A DNA stretch of 64,000 nucleotides from Micrococcaceae bacterium Sec5.7 (GCA_039636785.1 CP144169.1:2232001-2296000); one strand, 5' to 3'. Positions 1-9,770 are shown, counted from the first letter of the stretch. Numbers and translations: made by a program. The notes: generated from the sequence alone by a model not told the origin.

Positions 1-462
1 CTCAAAAGGCGCCACTATGTTGCCGCAGATGGCGGTCTTGGAGACCAGGTCCACGGTGACCTCGGTTCCCGGAGCGTTCTCCAGGACCTTCCAGATGAGC
101 TCGATGTCATCCTGGGCAAGTTCGGCAGCCAGCAGTCCCTGCTTGCCCGAGTTGCCGCGGAAAATATCGGCAAAACGTGAAGAAAGTACCGTTTTGAAGC
201 CGTAGTCCTTCAGGGCCCAGACGGCGTGTTCGCGTGATGAACCGGTGCCGAAGTCCGGGCCGGCCACCAGAACGGAACCCACGTTGAAGGGCTCCTGGTT
301 GAGGATGAACGCGGGGTCCTTGCGCCATGCCGAGAACAGGGCGTCCTCGAAGCCGGTGCGGGTGATGCGCTTGAGGTATACGGCCGGGATGATCTGGTCC
401 GTATCAACGTTGCTCTGGCGCAGCGGGACGCCGATACCGGTGTGGGTGGTGAACTTTTCCAT
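1..462 (-). CDS. leuD: 3-isopropylmalate dehydratase small subunit (LeuD), 3' end outside window
   Basis: Small subunit of isopropylmalate isomerase, which with LeuC converts 2-isopropylmalate to 3-isopropylmalate in leucine synthesis. The 154 visible codons run open to the window edge, so the C-terminus is missing. They begin [20 protein letters not shown] and include the family signatures [15 protein letters not shown] (about residues 18-32) and [11 protein letters not shown] (about residues 74-84), the latter forming part of the swivelling active-site domain. The ATG at 462 lies 22 nt after the leuC stop, so leuC and leuD form one operon. The identification is firm; only the missing 3' end is unknown. 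Confidence 0.95.
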   Translation of the reverse strand, partial: MEKFTTHTGIGVPLRQSNVDTDQIIPAVYLKRITRTGFEDALFSAWRKDPAFILNQEPFNVGSVLVAGPDFGTGSSREHAVWALKDYGFKTVLSSRFADIFRGNSGKQGLLAAELAQDDIELIWKVLENAPGTEVTVDLVSKTAICGNIVAPFE

Positions 463-484
463 GGAGTCTTCCTCGGTGAATCGG

Positions 485-1939
485 TCAGGCGGCGTCTGAG
501 TGGATGGCTGCCGGTTCAGGGGCCGGATCAAGGTCCGACGGCGAGCTCAGCGTTCCGCGGATGGCAGTGGCAGCTGCCACCACCGGCGAAACCAGGTGGG
601 TGCGGCCACCCTTGCCCTGGCGCCCTTCGAAGTTTCGGTTGGACGTGGAGGCGCATCGCTCCCCCGGTTCCAGCTGGTCCGGGTTCATGCCCAGGCACAT
701 GGAGCAGCCGGCGAACCGCCATTCCGCGCCGAAATCCTTGAAGACCTTGTCCAGGCCTTCTGCCTCGGCCTCGAGCCGGACCCTCGCCGAACCCGGGACC
801 ACCAGCATCCGGATCTGCGGATCCTTTACACGGCCCCGGATGATGTCCGCAGCGGCACGCAGGTCCTCAATCCGGGAATTGGTGCAGGAGCCGAGGAACA
901 CCGTGTCCACCCGGATATCCTTCATGGGAGTTCCTGGCGCCAGGTCCATGTACTGCAGGGCACGCTCCGCGGCAGCCTTGGCGTTTTCGTCGCCGAAGTC
1001 CTCCGGCGAGGGCACCTTGGACGAGAGTGAAACGCCCTGGCCGGGGTTGGTGCCCCAGGTGACGAACGGTTCCAAAGTATCGGCGTCGAGTTCCACACTG
1101 ACGTCGAAGACGGCGTCGTCATCGGTGCGGAGAGTGTTCCAGTATTCGACGGCGGCGTCCCACTCTGCACCTTCGGGCGCATGCGGGCGGCCGTTCATGT
1201 AGTCGTAGGTGGTCTGGTCCGGCGCCACCAGTCCCGCGCGGGCGCCCGCCTCGATGGACATGTTGCAGATGGTCATGCGGGCTTCCATGGACAGCGCCCG
1301 GATGGCTGATCCGCGGTATTCCAGGACGTAGCCCTGACCGCCGCCGGTTCCGATCTTGGCGATGACGGCCAGGATGATGTCCTTGGCCGTGACGCCGGGG
1401 CGCAGCGTGCCGTCCACGTTGATGGCCATGGTTTTGAAGGGCTTCAGCGACAGCGTCTGGGTGGCCATGACGTGCTCCACCTCGGAGGTTCCGATGCCCA
1501 TGGCCAGAGCGCCGAAGGCTCCGTGCGTGGAGGTGTGCGAATCGCCGCAGACCACGGTCATGCCGGGCTGGGTGAGGCCCAGCTGCGGTCCCACCACGTG
1601 GACGATGCCCTGTTCGGCGTCGCCCAGAGAGTGCAGGCGCACACCGAATTCCTGGCAGTTGTTGCGCAGCGTCTGGATCTGCGTGCGGCTGGTGAGATCG
1701 GCAATCGGCTTGTCGATGTCCAGCGTGGGAGTGTTGTGGTCCTCGGTGGCGATGGTCAGGTCCGGGCGGCGCAGCTTGCGGCCGGCCAGGCGGAGCCCTT
1801 CGAAGGCCTGCGGGGACGTGACTTCGTGGACCAGATGAAGGTCAATGAAAAGAAGGTCGGGCTGGGCATTGACACCTTCGCCATCGCCCTTGCGCACCAC
1901 GTGCGCGTCCCAGACCTTCTCGGCCAATGTCTTTGCCAT
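485..1939 (-). CDS. leuC: 3-isopropylmalate dehydratase large subunit (LeuC)
   Basis: Large, iron-sulfur subunit of isopropylmalate isomerase in the leucine pathway. At 484 residues it has the usual length for the bacterial enzyme. The three [4Fe-4S] ligands are visible as Cys352 in GSCTNS and Cys412/Cys415 in GCSMC; the aconitase-type stretch [15 protein letters not shown] is also present. I start at the ATG at 1939 rather than the ATG two codons upstream, because GGGAG lies six bases before 1939 and would abut the upstream ATG. It is the first gene of leuCD and is divergent from an IclR-family regulator, with a palindromic operator candidate at 2022-2036 in the shared region. Confidence 0.96.
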   Translation of the reverse strand: MAKTLAEKVWDAHVVRKGDGEGVNAQPDLLFIDLHLVHEVTSPQAFEGLRLAGRKLRRPDLTIATEDHNTPTLDIDKPIADLTSRTQIQTLRNNCQEFGVRLHSLGDAEQGIVHVVGPQLGLTQPGMTVVCGDSHTSTHGAFGALAMGIGTSEVEHVMATQTLSLKPFKTMAINVDGTLRPGVTAKDIILAVIAKIGTGGGQGYVLEYRGSAIRALSMEARMTICNMSIEAGARAGLVAPDQTTYDYMNGRPHAPEGAEWDAAVEYWNTLRTDDDAVFDVSVELDADTLEPFVTWGTNPGQGVSLSSKVPSPEDFGDENAKAAAERALQYMDLAPGTPMKDIRVDTVFLGSCTNSRIEDLRAAADIIRGRVKDPQIRMLVVPGSARVRLEAEAEGLDKVFKDFGAEWRFAGCSMCLGMNPDQLEPGERCASTSNRNFEGRQGKGGRTHLVSPVVAAATAIRGTLSSPSDLDPAPEPAAIHSDAA

Positions 1940-2021
1940 GGCCATCTCCCTTCACTGCTGTTGGCTGTTTACGTCCACTGAATCAGCAGAGCCCCGCAAT
2001 AAGCCAGTCGAAACATTTGCA

Positions 2022-2036
2022 TCTCAGATAATGAGA
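2022..2036. promoter_or_regulatory. LtbR/NdgR-type operator candidate between leuC and its regulator
   Basis: Perfect inverted repeat TCTCA-GATAA-TGAGA in the 112-bp divergent region, 15 nt before the regulator start and 83 nt before leuC. Near-identical palindromes precede ilvD (43838-43854) and, degraded, leuB (24714-24729). Location and recurrence suggest binding by the adjacent IclR-family protein, with autoregulation. The protein-site pairing is inference. Confidence 0.6.
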
Positions 2037-2051
2037 CGGCAATATCATTAC

Positions 2052-2771
2052 ATGGACAATTCTAGTGGAGTCGGTGTCATTGATAAAGCGGCCCATGTGC
2101 TTGACGCACTCGAGGCCGGGCCCACCACTCTGGCGCAGCTGGTGGCCGCGACCGGACTGGCAAGGCCGACCGTGCACAGGCTTGCACTGGCGCTGGTCCA
2201 CCACCGGCTGGTCAGCCGCGACATCCAGGGCAGGTTCGTGCTTGGCAGCCGGCTCGTGGAGCTCGCGTCCGCAGCTGGCGAAGACCGCTTGATCGCCTCC
2301 GCCGGGCCGGTGCTCATGCAGCTGCGCGATGCCACGGGCGAGAGCGCGCAGATTTTCCGCCGCCAGGGCGACTGGCGGGTGTGCGTGGCCTCCGCGGAGC
2401 GCCCCATCGGCCTGCGGGACACCATCCCCGTGGGCACGCAGCTTTCCATGAAGGCCGGCTCGGCCGCCCAGGTGCTTCTGGCCTGGGAAGACCACGACCG
2501 TCTGCTCGAAGGCCTCCAGGCAGCGCGTTTCACGCCCACTGTCCTGGCGGGAGTACGACGGCGGGGCTGGGGCCAGAGCCTCGGCGAACGTGAGCCGGGG
2601 GTCGCCTCCGTTTCGGCACCGGTGCGCGGGCCCTCCGGCCGCGTCATTGCCGCCGTTTCGATTTCGGGCCCCATCGAGCGACTGACCCGTCAGCCCGGCC
2701 GGCTTCACGCCGAAGTTGTCTGCAATGCGGCCCGCGTCCTCACGGAAGCCCTCCGCAAGAACAACGACTGA
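2052..2771 (+). CDS. ltbR: IclR-family regulator of leucine biosynthesis (LtbR/NdgR type)
   Basis: A 239-residue IclR-type protein. The N-terminal winged helix-turn-helix spans about residues 8-65 (DKAAHVLDAL...TTLAQLVAATGLARPTVHRL), followed by an effector-binding domain ending in VSISGPIERL. Divergent placement next to leuCD matches LtbR of Corynebacterium and NdgR of Streptomyces, which regulate leucine genes; this is family knowledge. The reading frame extends 69 codons further upstream into leuC antisense, but the ATG at 2052 gives the normal family N-terminus and sits just after the palindrome at 2022-2036. Expected effect is repression of leuCD and probably other branched-chain genes. 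Confidence 0.88.
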   Translation: MDNSSGVGVIDKAAHVLDALEAGPTTLAQLVAATGLARPTVHRLALALVHHRLVSRDIQGRFVLGSRLVELASAAGEDRLIASAGPVLMQLRDATGESAQIFRRQGDWRVCVASAERPIGLRDTIPVGTQLSMKAGSAAQVLLAWEDHDRLLEGLQAARFTPTVLAGVRRRGWGQSLGEREPGVASVSAPVRGPSGRVIAAVSISGPIERLTRQPGRLHAEVVCNAARVLTEALRKNND

Positions 2772-2820
2772 CACCTTCCAGGAAGCCTGTCGAAACGACC
2801 GGCCGCAGTAGGCTGTCCGC

Positions 2821-3357
2821 ATGAGCAGCTATGCGGTGTTTCTCCGCGGAATTAACGTGGGCGGCATCAACATCAAGATGGCGGACCTCAAAGGGGCGCT
2901 GACGTCGCGCCCGTTCCAGGATGTGAAGACCCTCCTGGCGAGTGGCAACGTTGTCCTGAACAGTGCACTTGGCCCTGCGGCCGTCAAGAAGGAATTCGAG
3001 GACTGCCTCCGGGAGTCATTCGGATACGACGCCTGGGTGGTAGTGCTGACGTCGGCACGCGTTGCCGAACTAGTGGAAGCGTGCCCCTACCCTGCCGATG
3101 ACAAGGCCACGCATACCTACATCACCCTGGCCTCGGACACCGCCACACTTGCGGATCTGTACGATGCCGGCGGCGCACTGGACGGAACGGAGCTGACCCG
3201 GCTCGGCCCGGAGGCCATGGCCTGGCTCGCCCCCGCCGGCGGCACTCTGGACAGCCCGTTCAGCAAACTCTCCTCGAAGCCGAAGTACAAGGCAACCACC
3301 ACCACGCGCAACCTCCGGACCATGGTCAAGGTCCGGGACGCTGCGGCAGCCTTGTAA
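2821..3357 (+). CDS. DUF1697 family protein
   Basis: A 178-residue protein starting at an ATG 50 nt after the regulator gene. It shows the DUF1697 hallmarks: N-terminal YAVFLRGINVGG, LLASGNVVLNS around residues 38-48, and a C-terminal block with TTTTRNLRTMVKV. The molecular function of this family is not established, and nothing in the neighbourhood defines it. It is convergent with the GTPase gene at 3378, with only 20 nt between them. The family call is confident; the role is unknown. Confidence 0.85.
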   Translation: MSSYAVFLRGINVGGINIKMADLKGALTSRPFQDVKTLLASGNVVLNSALGPAAVKKEFEDCLRESFGYDAWVVVLTSARVAELVEACPYPADDKATHTYITLASDTATLADLYDAGGALDGTELTRLGPEAMAWLAPAGGTLDSPFSKLSSKPKYKATTTTRNLRTMVKVRDAAAAL

Positions 3358-3377
3358 GCAGGTACGGCGAGAGGAAA

Positions 3378-4997
3378 CTATTTGCCGCCGGCTGCCTTCA
3401 GTGCAGCATTGAACGATTCGAGCCGGATCACTTCAACCCCAACCGGCTCCACCACGAGCTGAACGGCAACCTGTGCCACGGCTGATCTGAGCCGCTTCTT
3501 TGCCGCCGCAGCACGCAGCCTGGCTCCCCCGGACGTGATGAACTTCGCGGTAATCGCCAGGAATATGCCAAGCACCACTCCCCCGGCAATCATGAGCGTG
3601 GGGATGGGCCAGCCCTCCACCCTGGGCACCTCCGGAACCGGCATCTGCAGGTAGCCCAGAACGGCCAGCACACCGAGCCATCCCAGCCCGCCCACGGCTG
3701 TCAGGAGGGCAAGCCACTGGACCACGTTGAAGACACCCCACCACCAGGACTTCCGCCCTGCCTTGAGATCCGTTCCCGCAATGGCCTGGTCCAGGGCATC
3801 CGGAAGCTGCTCCCGGCCTTCTCGGGCGGCACCGCGGATGGCTGCCCGCCAGGGCACGGGGGCGCCGAGGCTTGCCGAATCGGCGAACTCACGCACCGCC
3901 GAGTCCGTCCGTGCCCGTTCGGGGGCTCCGGCCGGAGGCAGGGAGGTCCGGTTCACTTCGGCCGTGGAATCCTCCCGGCGCAGATTGAGGCGGCGCAGCG
4001 GATCAGGCCGGAACTTCACCATCCACCGGGTAACCGGCCAGCCCGTGCGGCGGGTCGACTCATGTTTGTAGGACCGGGCCACTGCGTCAACTACCAGCGG
4101 GACGTTGGCCGCAATGGCAAGTTCTTCGGCGAGACGGGACGTGGTTCCGGATTTCACGCCGGCTGCCTCGCCGTCGCCCGAAGCATCCCGGAGCCGGGCC
4201 GAGGCCCTGGCCACGTCGGCCGCCAGCCGTTGCGACAATGCCTCGCGCTGGACCACCACGTGGCGGATTGCGGCGCGGACTCTATCCACCCCTGTGCCCG
4301 CGAGTGCGGAGGCACCGAGTACCGGTACCTTGCCCAGACCATCTCGGCCGAGGATCCCTTTCAGCGATTCCAGGACCGGCTCCACGTCCCCCTCGGGCAG
4401 CCGGTCGATCTGGTTCAGCACCACCAGCGTCACGGCGCCGTGCGATGAATGCGGGGTCAGGAAGTCATTGTGGACGGCGGCGTCGGCGTACTTCTGCGGA
4501 TCAAGCACCCACACGAGCACGTCCAGGAGGCCCACCATGCGCTGCACGATCTCCCGGTTCGCTGCGCGTGTTGAGTCGAAATCCGGCAGGTCGAGGAGGA
4601 TCAGCCCGGTGGTTTCGTCCGCGAATCCGGCCACGGGACCGGCATGGTGCCGGTTGCGGACCTCCAGCCAGTCCAGCAGCGGCTCGCTGTCGTCCGTTCC
4701 CCAGACGCTCGCCAAGGGTTCCGAAGTAGTGGGCCGGCGGGCTGCCGCCGTCGCAATTTCAGCACCGTTCACCGCGTTGAAAAGAGACGACTTACCGCTG
4801 CCGGTGGCACCGAAGAAGCCAACCACCGTGTGGTCTGCAGACAGTGAGCGCCGCGAGCTTGCACGCTCCAGCACCAGGAGCACCGCGTCCAGATCCTCAT
4901 CGGGGAGGACTCCTTCGGCGAGTTCGCGGGCATCATGGAGCGCTTCGAGGCGGCGATGCAGCTGGGACGCCTCGCGGGCAACGCTGTGGCGGCTCAT
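3378..4997 (-). CDS. Dynamin-like/YfjP-type membrane GTPase (downstream partner)
   Basis: A 539-residue GTPase. The P-loop is GATGSGKSS near residue 64, the G3 motif DLPDFDS near residue 138, and the G4 motif NQID near residue 196. A helical region follows, then two strongly hydrophobic segments at about residues 415-440 and 460-485 (around GGLGWLGVLAVLGYL and MIAGGVVLGIFLAITA), and a basic tail. This is the architecture of actinobacterial membrane-anchored dynamin-like proteins, which work in side-by-side pairs on membranes. Its ATG overlaps the upstream GTPase gene by four bases (ATGA), so the two are translationally coupled. Precise cell role is unknown; membrane remodelling or septation is inference. 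Confidence 0.8.
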   Translation of the reverse strand: MSRHSVAREASQLHRRLEALHDARELAEGVLPDEDLDAVLLVLERASSRRSLSADHTVVGFFGATGSGKSSLFNAVNGAEIATAAARRPTTSEPLASVWGTDDSEPLLDWLEVRNRHHAGPVAGFADETTGLILLDLPDFDSTRAANREIVQRMVGLLDVLVWVLDPQKYADAAVHNDFLTPHSSHGAVTLVVLNQIDRLPEGDVEPVLESLKGILGRDGLGKVPVLGASALAGTGVDRVRAAIRHVVVQREALSQRLAADVARASARLRDASGDGEAAGVKSGTTSRLAEELAIAANVPLVVDAVARSYKHESTRRTGWPVTRWMVKFRPDPLRRLNLRREDSTAEVNRTSLPPAGAPERARTDSAVREFADSASLGAPVPWRAAIRGAAREGREQLPDALDQAIAGTDLKAGRKSWWWGVFNVVQWLALLTAVGGLGWLGVLAVLGYLQMPVPEVPRVEGWPIPTLMIAGGVVLGIFLAITAKFITSGGARLRAAAAKKRLRSAVAQVAVQLVVEPVGVEVIRLESFNAALKAAGGK

Positions 4998-6801
4998 GCT
5001 GTCTCCGCCAGACGCATCAACGCCTTGGCATGGCGGGCCAGGACATCCGCGGATGCACCCTCCCCGGCCTCAAGCCTGGCCAGGAACCGTTGCTGCTCAG
5101 CCTGCAGCAGGTTCTGGCACCTCGTGCGGAGATCCTCCCGCGCCGTCTGCGCGAGGCGGCGGACGGCATCCTCGCCGAATACCGCTTCCAGCAGTTTCTG
5201 GCCGACGACGGCGGTCCCTCCCGCCACGCCGATTTCCAGGCCGGTCAGTCCCGCCGTCATGGAAAACACCACAATCATCAGAGCGGAGCCCAGGCCGTTG
5301 ATGCCGAATGACAGCCATCTGGCCTGGGTGCGTTTGCCCTGGCCCTCAGTGCGGATCAGTTCCATCAGGCTGCCCTGCCACACCCTGATCTCGGCCGCTG
5401 CTTTTTCGGCGAAGCCGGTGCTTGTCCCGGAGAGATCGTCAGTGCCCAACAGCTGGCGTCCTGCGGGATCGGAGCGCCAGCGCTGTTCGGTATCCTCGGC
5501 GGCGTTGGCAGCTTCATCGATGATGACGGCCTGAAGTCCCGTTTCGATGGCCCTCTCGACCCTGACAGCCGGGGTGGGTTCGCCCCGGACGAACGCGCCT
5601 AGCCGGTCACGCAGGCGGCCGATGTTTTGCTCCAGCGCTCGGAAAAACTCCCCCGTGCCCACGAAGTCCTGCCATCGTGCCAGCACCTCGCCGCGGAGCA
5701 GCGCGCCGTCTTTGGTGGCTTCGAGGATCCGGGTGACTGCATCCTGATATGCGTCCCGGGCGTCCTGCCGCAGTGTTTGGGCGGCAGGACGCTGTTCCGC
5801 TGCGGCCTGCGCCACTGACCGGACCCGGCCACCGACTGCCTTAACGGTGCCGTTGAGGGTCAGCCTCGCAATGACTGCCCGGCCGGCAGCATCGGCTGCC
5901 AGTTCCCTCAACCAAAGCCGCAAGGGCTCCACGGCTTCGGCCGGCAACATGCCCAGCGGGTCCAGCCCTACTTCCCGAACAATGAACAGCCGTGCTTCGC
6001 CGAGCCCTTCGTGTTCCAGCATGGCGCGCAGGTCCATGCTGACTTCCGCCTCCGCGGAGGGCTGCACGCGGTCCAGCACCACAGCCACCATGATGTCGCG
6101 GGAAGCCGCATCGAGCAGCAGCCTCCAGGGGACGGCGTCGGCATAGCGGTTGGCTGATGTCACGAATACCCAGAGGTCGGCAGCGGCCAGCAGCTGGCCT
6201 GCGAGCTTCCGGTTATCGTCCGAGATGGAGTCGACATCGGGAGCATCCACCAGCGCGATCCCCTCGGGCACCGCGGGATCGCCCACCAACACGAGCGAGG
6301 AGATGGAGGCGAGGTCTGGCGTTACGCCGGCCTGGTTGGCTGGAACCGGGGTGGAGACCACGGTGCCCTTGATCCGAATGAGGCTCGGCAGCACCCGCTG
6401 GTCTTCTAACCAGCGGATGTCGGCGGGGTTGTGCAGCAGTACGGGCTGCCGCGTTGTGGGCCTGATGGCACCGGCCCTACTTACGGGGTGCCCCACCAGG
6501 GCGTTCACGAGTGTGGATTTGCCGGCACCGTGGAACCTCCGACTACGGCAAGCAGCGGAGCGTCCAAGCTGCGGTACCGCGGCAGAATGTAGTCATCCAG
6601 CTGTGCCAGTGAGTTTCTGATGACCAGCCGGGCCTGCTCCGCATCCGGGAGCGCGAGCGGAAGCGAGGCTGCCGCCAGATCGCGGTACACCGCTTCCAGC
6701 AGGGCTACGGCCGCGGAGGAGGACTGTGTTGCCTGCGGAGAATTGTTGGCTGGCAGCACAGGCTCGTCTTGGGAGGTCACAGCATCATCATGCCAGTACA
6801 C
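4994..6801 (-). pseudogene. Dynamin-like/YfjP-type GTPase with a one-base frameshift in the P-loop
   Basis: First gene of the tandem GTPase pair. The first part (GTG at 6801, or GTG at 6780) reads to LLAVVGGSTVPANPHS and stops; the rest (from about 6520) reads on as MNALVGHPVS in another frame. Adding one G near 6526-6530 restores VVGGSTGAGKSTLVNALVG, a perfect Walker A motif, and a single protein of about 600 residues. Downstream are the G3-like DAPDVDS, a long helical stretch, and a hydrophobic hairpin (MIVVFSMTAGLTGLEIGVAGG). As written, the protein from the ATG at 6508 lacks its nucleotide-binding loop and should not work as a GTPase. Either a real mutation or a lost base in a G run; resequencing decides. 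Confidence 0.8.
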
Positions 6802-6868
6802 TGGCGATTTGAGGTTCGGACATCACTGGGACCTGCATGGGGGCACAGGCGTGATTGATACCGACGTC

Positions 6869-6896
6869 AGTGCCGCGGCAGGGGGCGCCCGGCACT
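6869..6896 (-). terminator. Hairpin after the glycan operon, weak terminator
   Basis: Inverted repeat AGTGCCG/CGGCACT with a 14-nt GC-rich interior, 11 nt beyond the stop of the last pyruvyl transferase gene. No clear U-run follows, so intrinsic termination is uncertain. Confidence 0.35.
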
Positions 6897-6907
6897 AACG
6901 TCGTCAT

Positions 6908-7903
6908 CTACTGTGGCCGGAAATCGCTATTGATTGCCTTTACCACTGAATGGATTCCCTCAAAAGCTTCAACCCGCACTGACTTGAGCGAGTCATCTGA
7001 AAGCGGCATCTTGGCCAAACGAACCTTGTCCAGAAGCTGCTCGTCCACGGCACTTGATAGGAGGGGGGACCGACCGAGTCGCCGGTACAAATTGCGTGAC
7101 TTTGACGTCGATGACAAAACGACGGAGGATACGCCGTAGCTCGTGGCTACTACCGTCCCATGGAACTTATTGGAAATGAGTACGTCCAGTCCGCCGATCG
7201 TTGAGCTGATCTCATCAATACTTTCGCTCTCAAAGATTATTTGCCCAGGCAAAGGAAAGTCCTGAGCCACCTTCAGATCCGCTGCGCGCGTCTTCCCTAT
7301 GCCCATGACGATATTCAGGATATCGAATCCCTCAGACTGCAGTTGCTGACACACACCGATCAGTACCGACGGGTCTGCGTCGGCACGGTGCGTCCGGAGA
7401 GAAATTCCAGCAGTGGGCCGAGAAAACTTACGGGCGGGCGGATACATGGCGCCGAAGGCCAGGTCTGCATGGCACCTCACTTCGACGTTAGGCGTCAGCT
7501 TCTTCCGAATCCACTCTGCGCTTTCGATATCGCGAGCTGAAATGTAGCGAACATTCCTGTGCTGGAAGAAGTTTTGAAGCCGCTCCATAACATCAGGGGC
7601 TTCAGTCTTTATCCACGTGGGTACCCCCACGCCGGAAATATATACAGGCCGGTTGAGCCATGCCTTGTTCCAATAGAGCGGCGAAATCTTGTTGGGAATC
7701 ACAAGATCACCGCCCCCTATGACAAATCCATCAAAATCTTTAACGATTTCACTCGCGGGGCGGCTAAAATACGGTGATTCCAGTTTGTCGTGGACCACTT
7801 TCGTTTCGTGGAACTTACCGACTGAATCCGTCCATATCCTGTGGAACAGTTCATCTCCATAGTTCCCCCAGCCGAAGAAACCTACTAGGCCAATGCGGGC
7901 CAC
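6908..7903 (-). CDS. Polysaccharide pyruvyl transferase family protein (copy 1)
   Basis: A 331-residue member of the polysaccharide pyruvyl transferase family (CsaB/GumL/WcaK relatives), which add pyruvate ketals from phosphoenolpyruvate to glycan sugars. Visible family features are the N-terminal GLVGFFGWGNYGDELF, the IGGGDL loop near residue 63, ISGVGVP near residue 90, and the C-terminal ISNKFHGTVVATSYGV with its conserved His. Last gene of a same-strand glycan operon; it starts 2 nt after the SGNH-like gene. It is clearly paralogous to the gene at 9992. Base composition is lower in GC than the flanking metabolic genes, suggesting transfer. Substrate is unknown. Confidence 0.85.
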   Translation of the reverse strand: MARIGLVGFFGWGNYGDELFHRIWTDSVGKFHETKVVHDKLESPYFSRPASEIVKDFDGFVIGGGDLVIPNKISPLYWNKAWLNRPVYISGVGVPTWIKTEAPDVMERLQNFFQHRNVRYISARDIESAEWIRKKLTPNVEVRCHADLAFGAMYPPARKFSRPTAGISLRTHRADADPSVLIGVCQQLQSEGFDILNIVMGIGKTRAADLKVAQDFPLPGQIIFESESIDEISSTIGGLDVLISNKFHGTVVATSYGVSSVVLSSTSKSRNLYRRLGRSPLLSSAVDEQLLDKVRLAKMPLSDDSLKSVRVEAFEGIHSVVKAINSDFRPQ

Positions 7904-7905
7904 AT

Positions 7906-8703
7906 CTACTCCTTTGTGCCTAAGCTATTTCCGATACCTTGTAATACTTTTTCTTGCATGATCGATCTGGACACCAAATCACCATATTCACGATTCATAT
8001 GATAGAAGTCTCCCTTCGCATAAAATGAATCAGGCGAAGGATCCGATGGTTGACCGAGACAGAATTCGGTTCGAGTCCACATATCGTCAATCACGGTTTC
8101 TTCGGGTGGGTTGACCACGTCAACACCCATCGCACGAACGCGATTGACCTGCTTCTCAAACTGGGCGAGCAGGAATGCCCTATTTCGATACCCGGCGAAT
8201 GGCTGAAAAGAATCAAATCTTCCGCCGGAACGATTCAGCACCCACGCTGCGGGTAGCGGCCCTGGGACAAGGCTGATCGGCTTGTCAGTCAGTGTCCGTA
8301 GTTTCCTGATGAGAGCCAGAGCCTTCGTAGTATCCATGCCGGCGTTGTCATATCCATCGACCAGCTCCGGCACCAACAAGTGTTCCCCGACGGGCTCGGA
8401 GAGACAGTCAGGCTGGAAACTTGTCCACTTTTCCACCAGTCGGACTAGAGAAAATCCTAGACCAACCACCACGAAGGCGTCCCAGTCCTCGACGGCAACC
8501 ATAGAGGAAATATTATCCCCTTCTTCAATCAGGAAAGAGGCCATTGCGCCCGCAGAGGCTCGACCGACCAGCTTCAGCGGCACTTTTCCATAGGTCCTGT
8601 CAATATAATGACCAATTCTAAGTCCCGACGTTTCACTCATTCTCTGAGCTGAAGCCGCCGCAACCGGACCGAGATGCGAATTACCAATCAAACAGATTCT
8701 CAT
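7906..8703 (-). CDS. SGNH-hydrolase-like protein of the glycan cluster
   Basis: A 265-residue protein of no family I can name with certainty. It begins MRICLIGNSHLGPVAAA, where GNSH (Ser9) resembles the nucleophile block of SGNH/GDSL esterases, and ends with GDFYHMNREYGD, where Asp232 and His235 could complete a Ser-Asp-His triad. No signal peptide or membrane segment is seen, so it should be cytoplasmic. Its ATG overlaps the stop of the GSCFA gene by four bases, so the two are translationally coupled. In this setting an O-acyl transfer or deacylation role on a glycan precursor is plausible but inferred. Confidence 0.6.
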   Translation of the reverse strand: MRICLIGNSHLGPVAAASAQRMSETSGLRIGHYIDRTYGKVPLKLVGRASAGAMASFLIEEGDNISSMVAVEDWDAFVVVGLGFSLVRLVEKWTSFQPDCLSEPVGEHLLVPELVDGYDNAGMDTTKALALIRKLRTLTDKPISLVPGPLPAAWVLNRSGGRFDSFQPFAGYRNRAFLLAQFEKQVNRVRAMGVDVVNPPEETVIDDMWTRTEFCLGQPSDPSPDSFYAKGDFYHMNREYGDLVSRSIMQEKVLQGIGNSLGTKE

Positions 8704-9770
8704 ACTGCGAACACCTCAAGAAGTGCTTCCTCACAATAAACAGCCTCGGCCGCAGCAGCCTCGAGCGATTCTTCTTTCACACGTTTCTCTATCGGGTGCT
8801 GATTGAAGAAATACGACATTACCTGATTCACTGTCTGAGGTAGAACTCCCCTTCCGGTGGCATCGAACGCATGATTCGGCAGGAAATTAGTTGTGACAAT
8901 CTCGTAAGAAGGGAAGTAGTCAACGTCCGCGCATCTTCTTTCAATTTCTCCCGCAGCCGCGCGGAGTACAGACTTCGAGTATGTGGTCGCCGTCAGCACA
9001 TGGTTGGACGTCGCGGTGGCGGCCAGCGGTACGGGCGAGACTGTGATCATGAATTTTACATTCGGATTGATGCGCCGCAACAAGATTCTGAACTCCAAAA
9101 AGTCACGAACGATCTCGTCATAATTAAAATTCTTGAACTGATACTTTTCTGGATCAAAACTGCCCGCTACTGTTCCAGGGGCGGTCGGAAAAATAGTCCC
9201 ATCCTCAATAAGCTCCCACGCTTCAGTGAGTCCCATGGTGAAAACGAAAATGTCGGTCATGGCGAATAATTTCTTTACGCTCTTCAGATGAGCGGCGCGA
9301 TGAGCGAGCACAGCCGCCGGCGAGTCATGCCCATTCGGCACAATTGACGGTCGAAGTGCGTCAAAATAGCGTCCGCCGCGCTCCCACACGATCTCTCCGG
9401 GGGTTTTCTGCTCGAGCACTTCTCGTGCGAGCTGCATCAATTGCCTTGTGTAATAAATGTTTCCAAACCGCGCAGAATAAATTCCGTAACCATATTCCGC
9501 TGCTGAGGCACCATCCAGATGAGGAGGAGCCGGCTCAACGTCCAGTACAGAGTATCCGTTCCGGCGAAGGTGCCGGCTGATGTGTTGAGCGAAGCAGCTG
9601 CCAGCCGTCGCTATACGTTGTTTTGGCGATATTGGGAACTTCTTAACGTACAAGTTCTCAATTTCCGTTATTTGCGACCCTTGAACGGCGGATTTCCAAT
9701 ACGTCTTTGCCGGATTTCCCCGATACGGTGAAACAGGCTGGCTGTTGGACGTCGGAGGTGAATAAGTCAT
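8700..9770 (-). CDS. GSCFA domain protein
   Basis: A 356-residue protein carrying the name-giving GSCFA motif (IATAGSCFAQHISRHL, residues about 53-68). GSCFA proteins resemble SGNH hydrolases and are thought to act as acyl-ester enzymes on polysaccharides, although few are characterised. The frame is open for 38 more codons upstream, but the ATG at 9770 is preceded by GGAA at good spacing and gives a normal N-terminus (MTYSPPTSNSQ). It is followed with a four-base overlap by the SGNH-like gene, and a pyruvyl transferase gene lies 221 nt upstream on the same strand. Likely modifies the glycan made by this cluster; the substrate cannot be read from sequence. Confidence 0.8.
   Translation of the reverse strand: MTYSPPTSNSQPVSPYRGNPAKTYWKSAVQGSQITEIENLYVKKFPISPKQRIATAGSCFAQHISRHLRRNGYSVLDVEPAPPHLDGASAAEYGYGIYSARFGNIYYTRQLMQLAREVLEQKTPGEIVWERGGRYFDALRPSIVPNGHDSPAAVLAHRAAHLKSVKKLFAMTDIFVFTMGLTEAWELIEDGTIFPTAPGTVAGSFDPEKYQFKNFNYDEIVRDFLEFRILLRRINPNVKFMITVSPVPLAATATSNHVLTATTYSKSVLRAAAGEIERRCADVDYFPSYEIVTTNFLPNHAFDATGRGVLPQTVNQVMSYFFNQHPIEKRVKEESLEAAAAEAVYCEEALLEVFAV

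Noticed and set aside
1845..2051. Upstream extension of the IclR regulator by 69 codons
   Set aside because: It lies antisense to leuC and has no family resemblance; the ATG at 2052 gives the normal N-terminus.
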